Below, piece after piece: positions 34,926 through 43,674 of a stretch of DNA of 64,000 nt. The notes beneath the pieces were generated by a model. It worked only from the letters and a program-made list of their open reading frames with translations. It was not told the DNA's origin and did not search any database. The stretch covers positions 1,612,001-1,676,000 of the forward strand of contig NZ_CP027190.1 of the NCBI RefSeq assembly GCF_002970915.1, written 5' to 3'. Numbering within the stretch: the stretch's first letter is position 1; each line of letters begins with the position of its first letter. The position numbers and the translations under genes are program-made. The DNA comes from Lactobacillus sp. CBA3605 (lineage in GTDB: Bacteria > Bacillota > Bacilli > Lactobacillales > Lactobacillaceae).

Positions 34926-35174
34926 TTAGACGACTGGCATCAGCCAATCATTTGAAAGTAGTTGGTGGAAGTGACGGCCAAGCGGCACCCATAATTCGGA
35001 CTTGCAAATGTTGCGTGCCGTTTCCCAAAAGAGCGGATCACTGAGTTGCTCGTCACTTAACTTAACCTTGATGTACTCGCCTTGTTCACTTTTGGCGATG
35101 ATGAGCGGGTAGAAGACTTTGACTAAATGCACCGCAGTAATGTTTTTAATTTTTGGGTCGGTATCTAATAACAT
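34926..35174 (-). CDS. Hypothetical protein, paralogue of 43675-43944
   Basis: An 82-residue soluble protein that clearly matches the gene at 43675-43944: MLLDTDPKIKNITA versus MLLDNNPRIKNIMA, KVFYPLII versus KVFYPQII, and WVPLGRHFHQLLSNDWLMP versus WVPIGRKFHQLLADDWLLP. AAGGAG lies seven bases before ATG. No known domain is visible. Conservation of the aromatic and charged pattern between the copies shows that it is a real gene family. Confidence 0.7.
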   Translation of the reverse strand: MLLDTDPKIKNITAVHLVKVFYPLIIAKSEQGEYIKVKLSDEQLSDPLFWETARNICKSELWVPLGRHFHQLLSNDWLMPVV

Positions 35175-35310
35175 ATGGACAACTCCTTAGTTGCTGGCTT
35201 GACTTGAATGACTTTAGTTTACCGGGAACTGGTCTAACTAACTATCGAGTTTTAGTAAGCTTTAAATAAGAATTTCTTAGAAAAGCATTTAGAATAGTAT
35301 TTTTGGCAGC

Positions 35311-35340
35311 AAAAAAGCGTTTGGTAGCGGCCAAACGCTT
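35311..35340 (-). terminator. Terminator of the two-component operon
   Basis: On the minus strand AAGCGTTTGGCC pairs with the matching arm and is followed by T6, just downstream of the histidine kinase stop. Confidence 0.85.
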
Positions 35341-35351
35341 AGTTAAAGCTA

Positions 35352-36734
35352 TCAGTTTATTTTCCAGCTTACTGTGAAAATCGTCCCTTGGGGCTGATTA
35401 TCAGTGACCGTGATAGTCGCTTGGTTTAAAGTGACGAGTTGTTGCACAATTGCTAAGCCTAGGCCACTGCCTTCAATCGTTTGCGACCGTGCTTGGTCGA
35501 CGCGATAGAATCGTTGGAAAATGGCAGCTTTTTGGTCGTCAGGGACGCCTTCACCTAAATCAGCGACGGCCAGCTGAGTTTGTTCAGCGGTCTGAGTTAA
35601 GCTTAACGTAATCGGCTGGTCAGCTGGTGAATACTTATGCGCATTATCTAAGAGGGCGACCACAATTTGTTGTAACATTTCGGCATTACCGGCGACATGA
35701 ATATTGGGAGCAATGGCTAATTTTAACGGTTGTGACCAAGACGGCTGATAATGATCAGCGAGTTGTAACAAGAGGTCCGATAAGTTTTGGTCCGTCAAGG
35801 TTAACTTGGCTCGGTCGGCCCGAGATAAATGTAAGAGATTCTCAATCAAATGCTGCATTCGCAAGGACTCTTCATCGATAAAGTGTAACGATTCCGGAAT
35901 GACTTCCGGATGAGCCGTGCCCCGGCGACGAATGAGACTGAGATTACCCCGAATAGCCGCAATCGGGGTCCGTAATTCATGAGAAGCATCTGAAATAAAT
36001 TGCCGTTCGTGTTGCAGGCGGTGATTCTGGGTCACTAAAAGTTCATTAAAAGCTTGGCCTAAATCGTTGATTTCACGTGGACTGGTCGGAACTTTTAAGG
36101 TTGGTTGATCGGCTTCAGGATTATTTGACGTATATTTCGTTTCATGAACGAGCGCAATCGTCGGTGCACTTAACCGGGCAGCCAAACGGTGGGCCCACCA
36201 AGTGCCAATGGCTAGCGTCAAGAGGGTAACTGCAATGATTAACGCAATCAAAATGAGTAAGCTATGCATTAAGCGCTGCAAGCTGACGCCTAGTTGATAC
36301 GTATTGTGACCGTCTTTTTGTGTATACAATAGAACGAAACCGAATTTTTGGACGTAAATTAATGGTCCAACTAGGTGTGTTTGCCGGTTAGCGAAAAAGC
36401 TTTTGGATGACGGTGACGTTAAGATGGTGCGGCGATTCTTCGTCGTGGTCGTTAACGTGGCTTTTTGCGTCGTGACCCGAATAAAGGCGGGTTGCTTCGT
36501 GTTGCGAGTGGTCGAATTATTCCACTGGATAAAGCTCGGGACGTCTTTAATATTGGCTCGTTTGAGACTGCTCATCAGGTCATGGGCCTCATGCGTCGTA
36601 TTAATGGTCTGCTGGCCCCCAACTAAGACTAAGATAATCAAGCTAATCATCAGGGTGATGGTCAATACCAGCCGTTTGATGGCCCGGTTAATCAGTTGTT
36701 CATAGGTGAGGGTGGTGTCAGTTGTTTTTTGCAT
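35352..36734 (-). CDS. Sensor histidine kinase
   Basis: A 460-residue membrane kinase. Two membrane helices (about residues 21-42 and 155-178) bracket an extracytoplasmic domain; a HAMP linker leads to the H-box SDASHELRTPIAAIRGNL. N-box LDNAHKYSP, DLGEGVPDD and GSGLGLAIVQQL are present, so the catalytic core is intact. It overlaps the upstream response regulator gene by 17 bases, so the pair is translationally coupled. The signal is unknown; the extracytoplasmic domain has no recognised fold. Confidence 0.93.
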   Translation of the reverse strand: MQKTTDTTLTYEQLINRAIKRLVLTITLMISLIILVLVGGQQTINTTHEAHDLMSSLKRANIKDVPSFIQWNNSTTRNTKQPAFIRVTTQKATLTTTTKNRRTILTSPSSKSFFANRQTHLVGPLIYVQKFGFVLLYTQKDGHNTYQLGVSLQRLMHSLLILIALIIAVTLLTLAIGTWWAHRLAARLSAPTIALVHETKYTSNNPEADQPTLKVPTSPREINDLGQAFNELLVTQNHRLQHERQFISDASHELRTPIAAIRGNLSLIRRRGTAHPEVIPESLHFIDEESLRMQHLIENLLHLSRADRAKLTLTDQNLSDLLLQLADHYQPSWSQPLKLAIAPNIHVAGNAEMLQQIVVALLDNAHKYSPADQPITLSLTQTAEQTQLAVADLGEGVPDDQKAAIFQRFYRVDQARSQTIEGSGLGLAIVQQLVTLNQATITVTDNQPQGTIFTVSWKIN

Positions 36735-37428
36735 TGGCTAACGGCTCCCTTAGTTTATAGCCAACCCCGCGGACCGTTTTAATTAAGGGTTCTGTAGCGG
36801 TTGGACTGATAATTTTATTGCGTAAATAACCAACGTAGACATCAACCACGTTTTGTTGGCCTAAAAAGTCGGCCCCCCAGACTTGGTCGAGTAAGTCATC
36901 ACGGGTGAAGACTTGTTCGGGATGGGCTAAGAAAAATTGTAACAGGTCGTATTCGCGATGGGTAAGTTGGACATCGTCACCGGCGTTGGTTACCCGATGT
37001 GCTTTGGTATCTAAAATCAGGTCATCAAGTTGATAGACTTGATTGGGTTCAGCTTGGTTTTCGGCGCGGCGCTGAATGACCCGGACCCGAGCTAAGAGTT
37101 CTTCAATTTCGAAGGGCTTCGTCATATAATCATCGGCCCCGTTGTCTAAGCCAGCGACTTTATCGCCGATATAATCCCGCGCAGTCATGATGATGACTGG
37201 GACTTGGTCGTGTTTACGGATCCGCCGGAGAACTTCCATACCGTCTAGCTTGGGGAGCATCCAGTCTAATAAGATGAGTAAGAGTTCATTTTGATGGGCT
37301 TCATAAGTCGCCATTGCCGCCAAGCCATCGTCAGCGACTAGCACGTTGAAATCTTCAAATTGTAGTTCTTTGGTTAGGTAACCGGAGAGGCTGTGTTCAT
37401 CTTCCACGATTAGAATTGTATTTTTCAT
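36718..37428 (-). CDS. OmpR-family response regulator
   Basis: A 236-residue response regulator with receiver domain (phosphorylated Asp in LILLDWMLPKLDG, Lys in MTKPFEIEELLAR) and a C-terminal winged helix (QLTHREYDLLQFFLAHPEQVFTRDDLL ... RGVGYKL). It pairs with the downstream kinase. AAGGAG lies upstream of ATG 37428. The small secreted protein and paralogue gene downstream may be targets, but no operator repeat is evident. Confidence 0.93.
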   Translation of the reverse strand: MKNTILIVEDEHSLSGYLTKELQFEDFNVLVADDGLAAMATYEAHQNELLLILLDWMLPKLDGMEVLRRIRKHDQVPVIIMTARDYIGDKVAGLDNGADDYMTKPFEIEELLARVRVIQRRAENQAEPNQVYQLDDLILDTKAHRVTNAGDDVQLTHREYDLLQFFLAHPEQVFTRDDLLDQVWGADFLGQQNVVDVYVGYLRNKIISPTATEPLIKTVRGVGYKLREPLANAKNN

Positions 37429-37589
37429 CAGTTAACAAAACTCCTTTGATGATGATTGATTAGTTTAATTATAACGGATATCTGGCGATAGTCGACTGAA
37501 TTGGTAACTGAACTTATCATCTAAATGTAAGCGCCTTAGTGACTTATGGTAAACTTGAGTTAGTAATAAAATAGAAAAGGAGTGGCAAA

Positions 37590-37877
37590 ATGGGACTTTT
37601 TGGCGATGCAATGCAAGCTTTATATCATAGTGGCCATTATCGGTATGCCATCATTATTAAAAAAACGGCGCCGGCAATCGATCCGAAAACGGTGCCAGCG
37701 ATTATGGCGTTAGGTCAATTAAACCGAACTCCTAATTTTAAAACCTGGGAATTCGATTCACCATTTAAGGTGGCCGAGTTTACCCAAAAGTTGACGGCGG
37801 CAATTGCGACCTGCCCACTTGAAATGACGGATGTCACGATTAAGCCGGAAATGGATGGCCGCTGGGGCGATCGGTAA
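37590..37877 (+). CDS. Hypothetical protein, 95 residues
   Basis: A small soluble protein with an alpha/beta pattern (YRYAIIIKKTAPAIDPKTVPAIMALG; FKVAEFTQKLTAAIATC). AAAAGGAG precedes the ATG by seven bases, so it is expressed. It is not recognised. It lies alone between the response regulator and an RpiR gene. Confidence 0.6.
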   Translation: MGLFGDAMQALYHSGHYRYAIIIKKTAPAIDPKTVPAIMALGQLNRTPNFKTWEFDSPFKVAEFTQKLTAAIATCPLEMTDVTIKPEMDGRWGDR

Positions 37878-37960
37878 TAATTGGAATTTGTTCCTACAAG
37901 TTCTGGTTGTAACTATGAATTATATAATATACCAATTAATAAAAGCTTGAGGTGGAAAAG

Positions 37961-38692
37961 ATGTTTTCATATGATCAAGTTCAGCAGTTGAATCGCTTAG
38001 AGATTGAGATTTATAAGTATATTATGGGTCATCCGGTAGAAGTGAGTACCATGACGATCCGACAATTAGCGAATCAAAGTCATGTCTCGGCGACCACCAT
38101 CTTGCGGTTTTTAAAGCGGATGGGTTATGACGGCTACGCTGAATTCAAATTTACCTTGCGCGAACAGTTGAAGCAAGATGCTGAACAACCTTTAGCTAAA
38201 ACGGTTGTGCCGATGCGGGCCTTTTTTGACCGCCTGAATATTCCAGCGGTCACGACGAAATTAAAACAAGCGACGACCTTGATTCAACATGCCCAAACGG
38301 TGGTTCTCATTGGCGCGGGGACGAGCAAAGGCTTGGCGAGTTATGGCACGCACTTACTAGCTAACTTTGGCGTGTATGCTTTACAAATTGTGGAGACGAT
38401 GCAACCGTTGCCTGTTCAACATCGTGATTTGTCGCAAACGGTGTTATTGCTCTTATCCGTTTCTGGAGAATCCGAAGCGGTCATTCAACAAGGGTTATAT
38501 TATCAGCAAAGTGGGGCGCATTTAGTTGTCATCACCGCTAGTAGTCATTCCACCGCAGCTGGAATTGGCGAGGTGGTCTTAACCTATGATATTCCGGAAG
38601 TGCAGGCGGTCAGTGGTGGCAGCACTTTGTCACAGTTACCAGTCGTTTATTTTTTAGAACAATTGGCGATGGGCGTCCAACCCTTGGAATAG
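37961..38692 (+). CDS. MurR/RpiR family regulator
   Basis: A 243-residue regulator with an N-terminal helix-turn-helix (TIRQLANQSHVSATTILRFLKRMGY) and a C-terminal SIS sugar-phosphate-binding domain (VVLIGAGTSKGLASYGTHLL; VLLLLSVSGESEAVIQQGL). ATG 37961 is chosen because GAGGTGG lies about six bases upstream; the GTG at 37952 is inside the RBS. TATAAT at 37923-37928 is a likely -10 box. It is followed by a PTS EIIC gene that it probably controls. Confidence 0.88.
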   Translation: MFSYDQVQQLNRLEIEIYKYIMGHPVEVSTMTIRQLANQSHVSATTILRFLKRMGYDGYAEFKFTLREQLKQDAEQPLAKTVVPMRAFFDRLNIPAVTTKLKQATTLIQHAQTVVLIGAGTSKGLASYGTHLLANFGVYALQIVETMQPLPVQHRDLSQTVLLLLSVSGESEAVIQQGLYYQQSGAHLVVITASSHSTAAGIGEVVLTYDIPEVQAVSGGSTLSQLPVVYFLEQLAMGVQPLE

Positions 38693-39003
38693 ACCGATGT
38701 GCCAAGTTGATATGGAACATGTTTCACAAATGGAACAAATTCCTTTATTGGAAACAGGACACTGTTTGTTTTGAAAGGGTATACATTCAGTCATCGATTG
38801 GTATAATGGATGTTGTGGAAAGCGCATTCAACGTTTCCACTGAATAAGTGTCGCGTTGTTGTGAAACATAGTGTTATTTATCGGTTAGCAGGGCTTACTG
38901 GCAAGCGGCCGTTGTTGGTAGGTAGGTTTTAGGTGAATTGGTTTGGCGATATCCAAGCTGGTCACACCCAAGTGGTTTTTAAATTATTCTAGGGGGTCAC
39001 GAC
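38693..39003. promoter_or_regulatory. Regulatory region of the PTS EIIC gene
   Basis: The 311-base gap has no gene. TGGTATAAT (38799-38807) is an extended -10 promoter. Upstream, TGGAAC/TGGAAAC-type direct repeats (about 38711, 38729 and 38748) surround GGAACAAATTCC. Downstream, GTGGAAA...TTTCCAC arms (38815-38840) form an inverted repeat after the start site that carries a cre-like half (TGGAAACGTT on the minus strand) with two mismatches. These are candidate sites for the RpiR protein and CcpA. Confidence 0.5.
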
Positions 39004-40326
39004 ATGAGCGAAAATAATAAATCAAGTTTCGTTAATGATCGACTTGTCCCATTATTTGGTAAGATTGCTGGTTCTCGTCACTTAATCGCGTTACGTGATG
39101 GGATGACACTAGCCGTACCAATGATTATTATCGGGTCGGTCTTCATGATTATCGCGCAGTTTCCAATCAAAGGGTATCAAACATTCATGTTGAATACCTT
39201 TGGTAAGAACTGGGCAACGATTGTTCAATATCCAACTAACGCCTCGTTCCATGTGATGGGGTTGATTGCCGTTATCGGGATTGCTTATAACTTGGCAAAG
39301 AGTTACAAAGTTGATCCAATTTCAGCGGCAATTGTTTCGATGAGTGCTTTCTTATTAACGATTCCATTCACCAGCGATAAAGCTGGGGCTTTATGGGTAC
39401 CATTGACCCAACTTGATTCAGCCGGTTTGTTTACAGCTCTTATTATTGGTCTATTTATTACCGATCTTTATGTCTTTATGGTGCACCGCAATTGGACGAT
39501 TAAAATGCCCGATAGTGTACCGCCGGCTGTTAGTAACTCGTTTGCGGCGTTAGTACCAGGGGCCATCATCTTGGTTCTAATCTGGTTATTACGCTTACTT
39601 GTGGAAGCAACGCCAATGCAAAGTATTCCAAATGTCATTTCTTTCGTTTTGGCAAAACCATTGGGCTTACTAAGCAACACCTTACCTGGTGCGATGGTCG
39701 CTGAATTCGTCGTTTGTATCCTTTGGATCTTTGGGATTCATGGTGCCAACGTGGTCAGTGGTGTCATGCAACCAATCTGGTTGGCTGCGATGTCACAAAA
39801 TGCGCATGCGTTACAAGCTGGTAAAGCTTTGCCAAACGTCGTTACCCAACAATTCTTCGATAACTTCGTCCACATGGGTGGTTCTGGTGCGACCTTAGGG
39901 TTAGCTTTCATGATTGCCTTTGTCTCGAAGAGTGCTGAATTTAAGACGTTAGGTAAATTGATTATTGGTCCGGCGATCTTTAATATCAATGAACCAATCG
40001 TCTTCGGGTTACCAATCGTTATGAACTATCGGATGGCAATTCCATTTATCGTGGCACCATTAGCTAACGTTGTGACCACTTACGTCACGATGTCGACTGG
40101 CTTGGTTGCTAAGACGATGGGGGTCATGGTTCCTTGGACCACGCCGCCAATTATTTCTGGTTACTTAGCAACGGGTCACATTTCTGGGGTGGTTTTACAA
40201 ATTGCTAATATCATCATGGATGGTGCGATTTACTACTTCTTCTTTAAGGCCTTAGATCGTGATAAGATTAAAGAAGAAAAAACGTTTGCTGAAAAACAAG
40301 CGGCTGGCGAAACTGTCAAAGCTTAA
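39004..40326 (+). CDS. PTS cellobiose-family transporter EIIC
   Basis: A 440-residue EIIC of the lactose/cellobiose (Lac) family with ten or so membrane segments. It carries the substrate-loop features GIHGANVVSGVMQPIW and FINEPIVFGLPIV (ending in NINEPIVFGLP in this protein). It imports a beta-glucoside or chitobiose-type sugar while EIIB and EIIA phosphorylate it. No celA, celB or lic partner lies next to it, so EIIA/EIIB must come from elsewhere. AGGGGG precedes the ATG. The RpiR gene upstream is the probable regulator. Confidence 0.9.
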   Translation: MSENNKSSFVNDRLVPLFGKIAGSRHLIALRDGMTLAVPMIIIGSVFMIIAQFPIKGYQTFMLNTFGKNWATIVQYPTNASFHVMGLIAVIGIAYNLAKSYKVDPISAAIVSMSAFLLTIPFTSDKAGALWVPLTQLDSAGLFTALIIGLFITDLYVFMVHRNWTIKMPDSVPPAVSNSFAALVPGAIILVLIWLLRLLVEATPMQSIPNVISFVLAKPLGLLSNTLPGAMVAEFVVCILWIFGIHGANVVSGVMQPIWLAAMSQNAHALQAGKALPNVVTQQFFDNFVHMGGSGATLGLAFMIAFVSKSAEFKTLGKLIIGPAIFNINEPIVFGLPIVMNYRMAIPFIVAPLANVVTTYVTMSTGLVAKTMGVMVPWTTPPIISGYLATGHISGVVLQIANIIMDGAIYYFFFKALDRDKIKEEKTFAEKQAAGETVKA

Positions 40327-40337
40327 TATGAGTAAAT

Positions 40338-40372
40338 AACGAGCTTGAGGAAATCCTCAGGCTCGTTTTTTT
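40338..40372 (+). terminator. Terminator of the EIIC gene
   Basis: AACGAGCTTGAGG pairs with CCTCAGGCTCGTT and is followed by T7. Confidence 0.9.
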
Positions 40373-40682
40373 AACTCGTATGAAATTGCGGATGCAGTAA
40401 CTTGGGATGCTGATGGTCGTGACCCTGATATTGAATAAGCCAGTAGTCGTTTTGTGGGAGCGCATGGCGTGCGATAACGTGCGTGATGACGAAACGAACC
40501 ATATCAGCATTTGCGTTAGTCCAAAGTCGCCAAGTCGGCAAATTAGCGGCGTAAACGCGTTCCCAAGTCCCCATATTTTGCTCATCGGGGGTTAGATTGA
40601 TCAATAAGTCAGTATAACGATTGCCAGTTAATTCCAGTAAGTAGCAATAATTATATTGATGGCTTGCAGCGGTGACGACCAT
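40371..40682 (-). CDS. Hypothetical protein, 103 residues
   Basis: A small soluble protein, Tyr- and Trp-rich (HQYNYCYLLELTGNRYTDLLINLT; WERVYAANLPTWRLW). ATG 40682 has AAGGAGC about seven bases upstream on the minus strand, which supports this frame over the overlapping alternatives. Its end runs into the EIIC terminator. It is not recognised. Confidence 0.55.
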   Translation of the reverse strand: MVVTAASHQYNYCYLLELTGNRYTDLLINLTPDEQNMGTWERVYAANLPTWRLWTNANADMVRFVITHVIARHALPQNDYWLIQYQGHDHQHPKLLHPQFHTS

Positions 40683-40848
40683 GATAGTCAGCTCCTTTGT
40701 CGTGGTAGGACGGCGCTAATTACGTCAGCCCTTAAATTAACTTTCCAATATATAGTACAACCGCTTGACTAATAATCCTAGCTTTTTACAAAAGTGTTAT
40801 TGAAATGTAACAAACATAGTTGCAATTAAAAAAATAAAGCGCAATTGC

Positions 40849-40879
40849 TTGACCTGAAACGCGTTTCACCAGTTATAGT
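40849..40879 (+). promoter_or_regulatory. Promoter overlapped by a 14-bp perfect palindrome
   Basis: TTGACC (40849-40854) and TATAGT (40874-40879) or TTATAG flank a spacer of 18-19 bases. TGAAACGCGTTTCA (40855-40868) fills the spacer. It resembles a cre box but its centre is GCGC-shifted, so another repressor is possible. Confidence 0.55.
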
Positions 40880-40916
40880 AGCCTCAAAAGTAAATCTCAA
40901 GTGGGAGGGTTAATTC

Positions 40917-41177
40917 ATGGAAACGGGTATTTTGAAGCAAATTGATTTGAAGACGACGGCGGAACAGTATTTTTTTGTAGCGGCAAGTCAGCAGGCAGAA
41001 TGGATTCAAATTCGGTCGCTTCAAGCTTTTAAACCCTTTGAACTGACCTTTCGCGTGAGCGATTTGCGTGTCAGTCACCACCAAGTCGTGACGGCAACGA
41101 CGCACAAAAAGTATGAATTTAATGACGATACGGGCGGCTTAATAACCCAATTAATGAATTGGCAACACCAGTGTTAA
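40917..41177 (+). CDS. Hypothetical protein, 86 residues
   Basis: A soluble protein with no known domain (METGILKQIDLKTTAEQYFFVAASQQAEW...). GGGAGGG lies about six bases before the ATG, and the promoter with palindromic operator lies just upstream, so it looks like a regulated monocistronic gene. A terminator follows. Confidence 0.6.
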   Translation: METGILKQIDLKTTAEQYFFVAASQQAEWIQIRSLQAFKPFELTFRVSDLRVSHHQVVTATTHKKYEFNDDTGGLITQLMNWQHQC

Positions 41178-41217
41178 TGGTGTTCGGCTATTAAGATAAA
41201 GCAAGCAGGACCAAAAG

Positions 41218-41265
41218 AATAGACACTGCAAGAATTAGTTGTGAAAATTCTTGCAGTGTCTATTT
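41218..41265. terminator. Bidirectional terminator between the hypothetical and LCP genes
   Basis: AATAGACACTGCAAGAATT pairs with AATTCTTGCAGTGTCTATT, an exact 19-base stem, between convergent genes. Confidence 0.9.
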
Positions 41266-41281
41266 AGGTTAGGCTGTATTT

Positions 41282-42304
41282 TTAGTTGGTACTATCGGTA
41301 TAAGTGATACGGTCCAAACCATTGGTGTCATAATTTAAATTGTTAATGCCATCATAGGTTGGATTTAACGCATTTAACTTGGTTTCCATGTTCGACAACT
41401 TAGCCTTTTTAAGCCCTAATTGTTGGCGAATCGCATCGGAAGTTGCTTGTAAGGTCTTCGTGCTGGCAATTTGATAAGAACTGGTATTAATCCAAGCGGG
41501 GGTGCCGACTAGTTGCGTAGACTGAATATTCTTCGTATTTTCATGATCATGCGTGGCTAAGCCGACTAATTCTTTGAAGCTCAGGTCGGTCTTTAAGTTG
41601 CCTTTAAGTGAACTTAATAACTCGCTGTAATGAGTGAGGGTCGCCGTTTTAGCGAGTTTAGCTAGGACAGCCTTCATGACTTGCTGCTGCCGTAGCTGGC
41701 GCCCATAATCGCCCCGGGGATCTTGGTGCCGCATCCGGGTATAAGCCAAGGCCTCTTTGCCGTTGAGGTGATGGGTCCCTTTAGTGACGGTAATATTGTC
41801 AAAGGTGACATCCATGGGACTGGTAATCGTGACCCCGCCAACGGCATTCACAATTTGTTTCAAGCCGCCCATGTTAATCGTGGCATAGTAGTTAATGGGA
41901 ATGTTGAGCAATCGACTGACACTAGCTTTCGCCATATCGGAACCGCCGATATTATAAGCGGCGTTCAGTTTTTGAACATTAGTTTGTGAGTCGCCCACCA
42001 TTTCGGCTAAGGTGTCACGTGGAATACTGGTAATGACCGTCTTTTTAGTCTTGGGATTAATGGTCACGACCATGATCGTATCAGAATTCCCTTTATCAAT
42101 CCGGCCATCGGCACCAGTATCGGTTCCCAATAATAAAATACTGAGTGGCTTGCTGGTATCAACGTTTTTGGCCGTTTTACCGGAATTAATCGATGATTGA
42201 TAGGCCGCTAAAGTTTGATGAACGAATAGGCCGCCAGCGATTAAAACGATTAGGGCAACGATGCCCACTGCGATTAGTACCGGTCGTAATTTAAAATGTG
42301 CCAT
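41282..42304 (-). CDS. LytR-CpsA-Psr (LCP) family wall polymer ligase
   Basis: The 340-residue protein has a short cytoplasmic start, one membrane helix (VLIAVGIVALIVLIAGGLFV) and an extracytoplasmic LCP domain. Conserved residues include the Arg/Asp pattern in LGTDTGADGRIDKGNSDTIM, ITSIPRDTLAEM and LAYTRMRHQDPRGDYGRQLRQQ. LCP enzymes transfer teichoic acids or capsular glycans to peptidoglycan. I start at ATG 42304; a purine box (GAGGGGAAG) is 14 bases upstream, and an ATG at 42379 would add a basic segment without an RBS. Confidence 0.9.
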   Translation of the reverse strand: MAHFKLRPVLIAVGIVALIVLIAGGLFVHQTLAAYQSSINSGKTAKNVDTSKPLSILLLGTDTGADGRIDKGNSDTIMVVTINPKTKKTVITSIPRDTLAEMVGDSQTNVQKLNAAYNIGGSDMAKASVSRLLNIPINYYATINMGGLKQIVNAVGGVTITSPMDVTFDNITVTKGTHHLNGKEALAYTRMRHQDPRGDYGRQLRQQQVMKAVLAKLAKTATLTHYSELLSSLKGNLKTDLSFKELVGLATHDHENTKNIQSTQLVGTPAWINTSSYQIASTKTLQATSDAIRQQLGLKKAKLSNMETKLNALNPTYDGINNLNYDTNGLDRITYTDSTN

Positions 42305-42532
42305 AAGTTGTTTGTAACTTCCCCTCTGTTTTTTGGTGCAACGTTCCCCGCGTTTTTTTAAAACTATAGTAGCTAGCATACTGGTTTTACTGTGAACTGG
42401 AAAATACTTAATTTAAGTGTACGTAATTTAAAAAATAGATACCATTGAACCGTCTTAGATAGGTAACTGTGCAAATAGTCTGTCTGGAAAAGGCCGGGTC
42501 GTTTAATGAAAGGTTAAATTAGCGGAATAAGA

Positions 42533-42561
42533 TTGCGTCACGTGAAGATAATGCTTATGAT
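42533..42561 (+). promoter_or_regulatory. Promoter of the small gene before the alarmone synthetase
   Basis: TTGCGT (42533-42538), 17 bases and TATGAT (42556-42561). Confidence 0.55.
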
Positions 42562-42597
42562 ATAAGGGTAGATTTGAAAGATAAGGAGGCGCTTGTT

Positions 42598-42885
42598 ATG
42601 GCAACAAAAGAATCCAAAATTCGCCTTGAATTTGATGCGGAGGTCTTGCGTAATGAGATTTTTGACATCGAAGATTTTGCCAGTTTTCAACGTTTTTGGC
42701 ACCGATTTGAACATTTTATAGAGGATCGAGTGGTGCTAGGTCATCTGAATGTTTTAGAAGGTCATGGGCTAATTCCGAGTGATTTTAAAGATGTTGAGGG
42801 GCAGTTAAGTTATCATGCCGGCCGTGAACAGTACACGATTGACTATCATCAAATTGTGAGAGAATGGTTAGTCACGATTCAATAA
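42598..42885 (+). CDS. Hypothetical protein, 95 residues
   Basis: An acidic soluble protein (KIRLEFDAEVLRNEIFDIEDFASFQRFWHRFEHFIED). AAGGAGG lies nine bases before ATG 42598, so the longer frame is not used. It is 43 bases upstream of the alarmone synthetase gene and is probably its operon partner. It is not recognised. Confidence 0.6.
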   Translation: MATKESKIRLEFDAEVLRNEIFDIEDFASFQRFWHRFEHFIEDRVVLGHLNVLEGHGLIPSDFKDVEGQLSYHAGREQYTIDYHQIVREWLVTIQ

Positions 42886-42928
42886 GATGTTGGCTAGGTC
42901 AAGTTAATCATTGGAGCGATAAAACAAC

Positions 42929-43606
42929 GTGAGTAAAGCAAATCCTCAATCGGATGCGGCCAATCAATTATTACCCGCCGCGCCTGAATTATTACAAGCA
43001 GTCGATCAATTGAAGGCGTATTCGTTGCGGTATGAAGTCGCAATGAAGCTTGTTTTAGATAAGTTAGACTATATTAGTCGTGAATATGAACTGCGCTATG
43101 GCTATGCTTTAATTGATAGTGAACAGTCCCGCATCAAGTCGCCGGAAAGTATCATCGGTAAGGTCAAACGTAAGCAGTTGCCTTTGACGCTGGCGACGGT
43201 ATTTGATAATTTACACGATATTGCTGGGATTCGGTTAATCGTCCGCTTTTTGAGTGACATTAAAACCGTCGAAGACTTATTGGCGACCCAAGCAGATATT
43301 AAAGTATTACGCGTCAAGGATTATGTGCATCATCCGAAGGCGAACGGTTATCAAAGTTTGCATTTGATTTTGGGTGTCCCGGTGTATACGGTTGATGGTC
43401 CGAATATTATTGAAGTTGAATTACAGATTCGGACAATTGCGATGAATTTCTGGGCGTCGTTAGAACATGAACTGAACTATAAAAAGAATGTTCCCGAACA
43501 AGCGACCTTACAACGAGCCTTGACTAAAAAGGCGCGGTTAATTACCCGTTTAGATCAAGAAATGGATGATATTAAGACCCGCATGTATGACCAAGATCCT
43601 AAGTAA
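42929..43606 (+). CDS. Small alarmone synthetase (RelP/RelQ type)
   Basis: A 225-residue GTP pyrophosphokinase lacking the HD hydrolase and regulatory domains of long Rel. The synthetase domain is intact: RIKSPESIIGKVKRK (substrate binding), IAGIRLIVRFLSDI, HPKANGYQSLHLIL and EVELQIRTIAMNFWASLEHELNYK with the catalytic Glu. It makes ppGpp/pppGpp from ATP and GDP/GTP. Translation starts at GTG 42929; GGAG lies 12 bases upstream. I cannot decide between RelP and RelQ from sequence alone. Confidence 0.92.
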   Translation: MSKANPQSDAANQLLPAAPELLQAVDQLKAYSLRYEVAMKLVLDKLDYISREYELRYGYALIDSEQSRIKSPESIIGKVKRKQLPLTLATVFDNLHDIAGIRLIVRFLSDIKTVEDLLATQADIKVLRVKDYVHHPKANGYQSLHLILGVPVYTVDGPNIIEVELQIRTIAMNFWASLEHELNYKKNVPEQATLQRALTKKARLITRLDQEMDDIKTRMYDQDPK

Positions 43607-43623
43607 CTAGTCTTAGTACCTTA

Positions 43624-43672
43624 AAAACGCCGGCCAATTGGGTTAAACCAGTTAGCCGGCGCTTTATTTTAT
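43624..43672. terminator. Bidirectional terminator after the alarmone synthetase
   Basis: AACGCCGGCCAAT and the arm ending AGCCGGCGCTTT form an interrupted hairpin; both strands end in T-rich runs. It separates convergent genes. Confidence 0.8.
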
Positions 43673-43674
43673 TT

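Noticed and set aside
38815..38840. Perfect cre box before the PTS EIIC gene
   Set aside because: The best alignment has two mismatches to WTGNAANCGNWNNCWW, so only a weak cre-like half is claimed.
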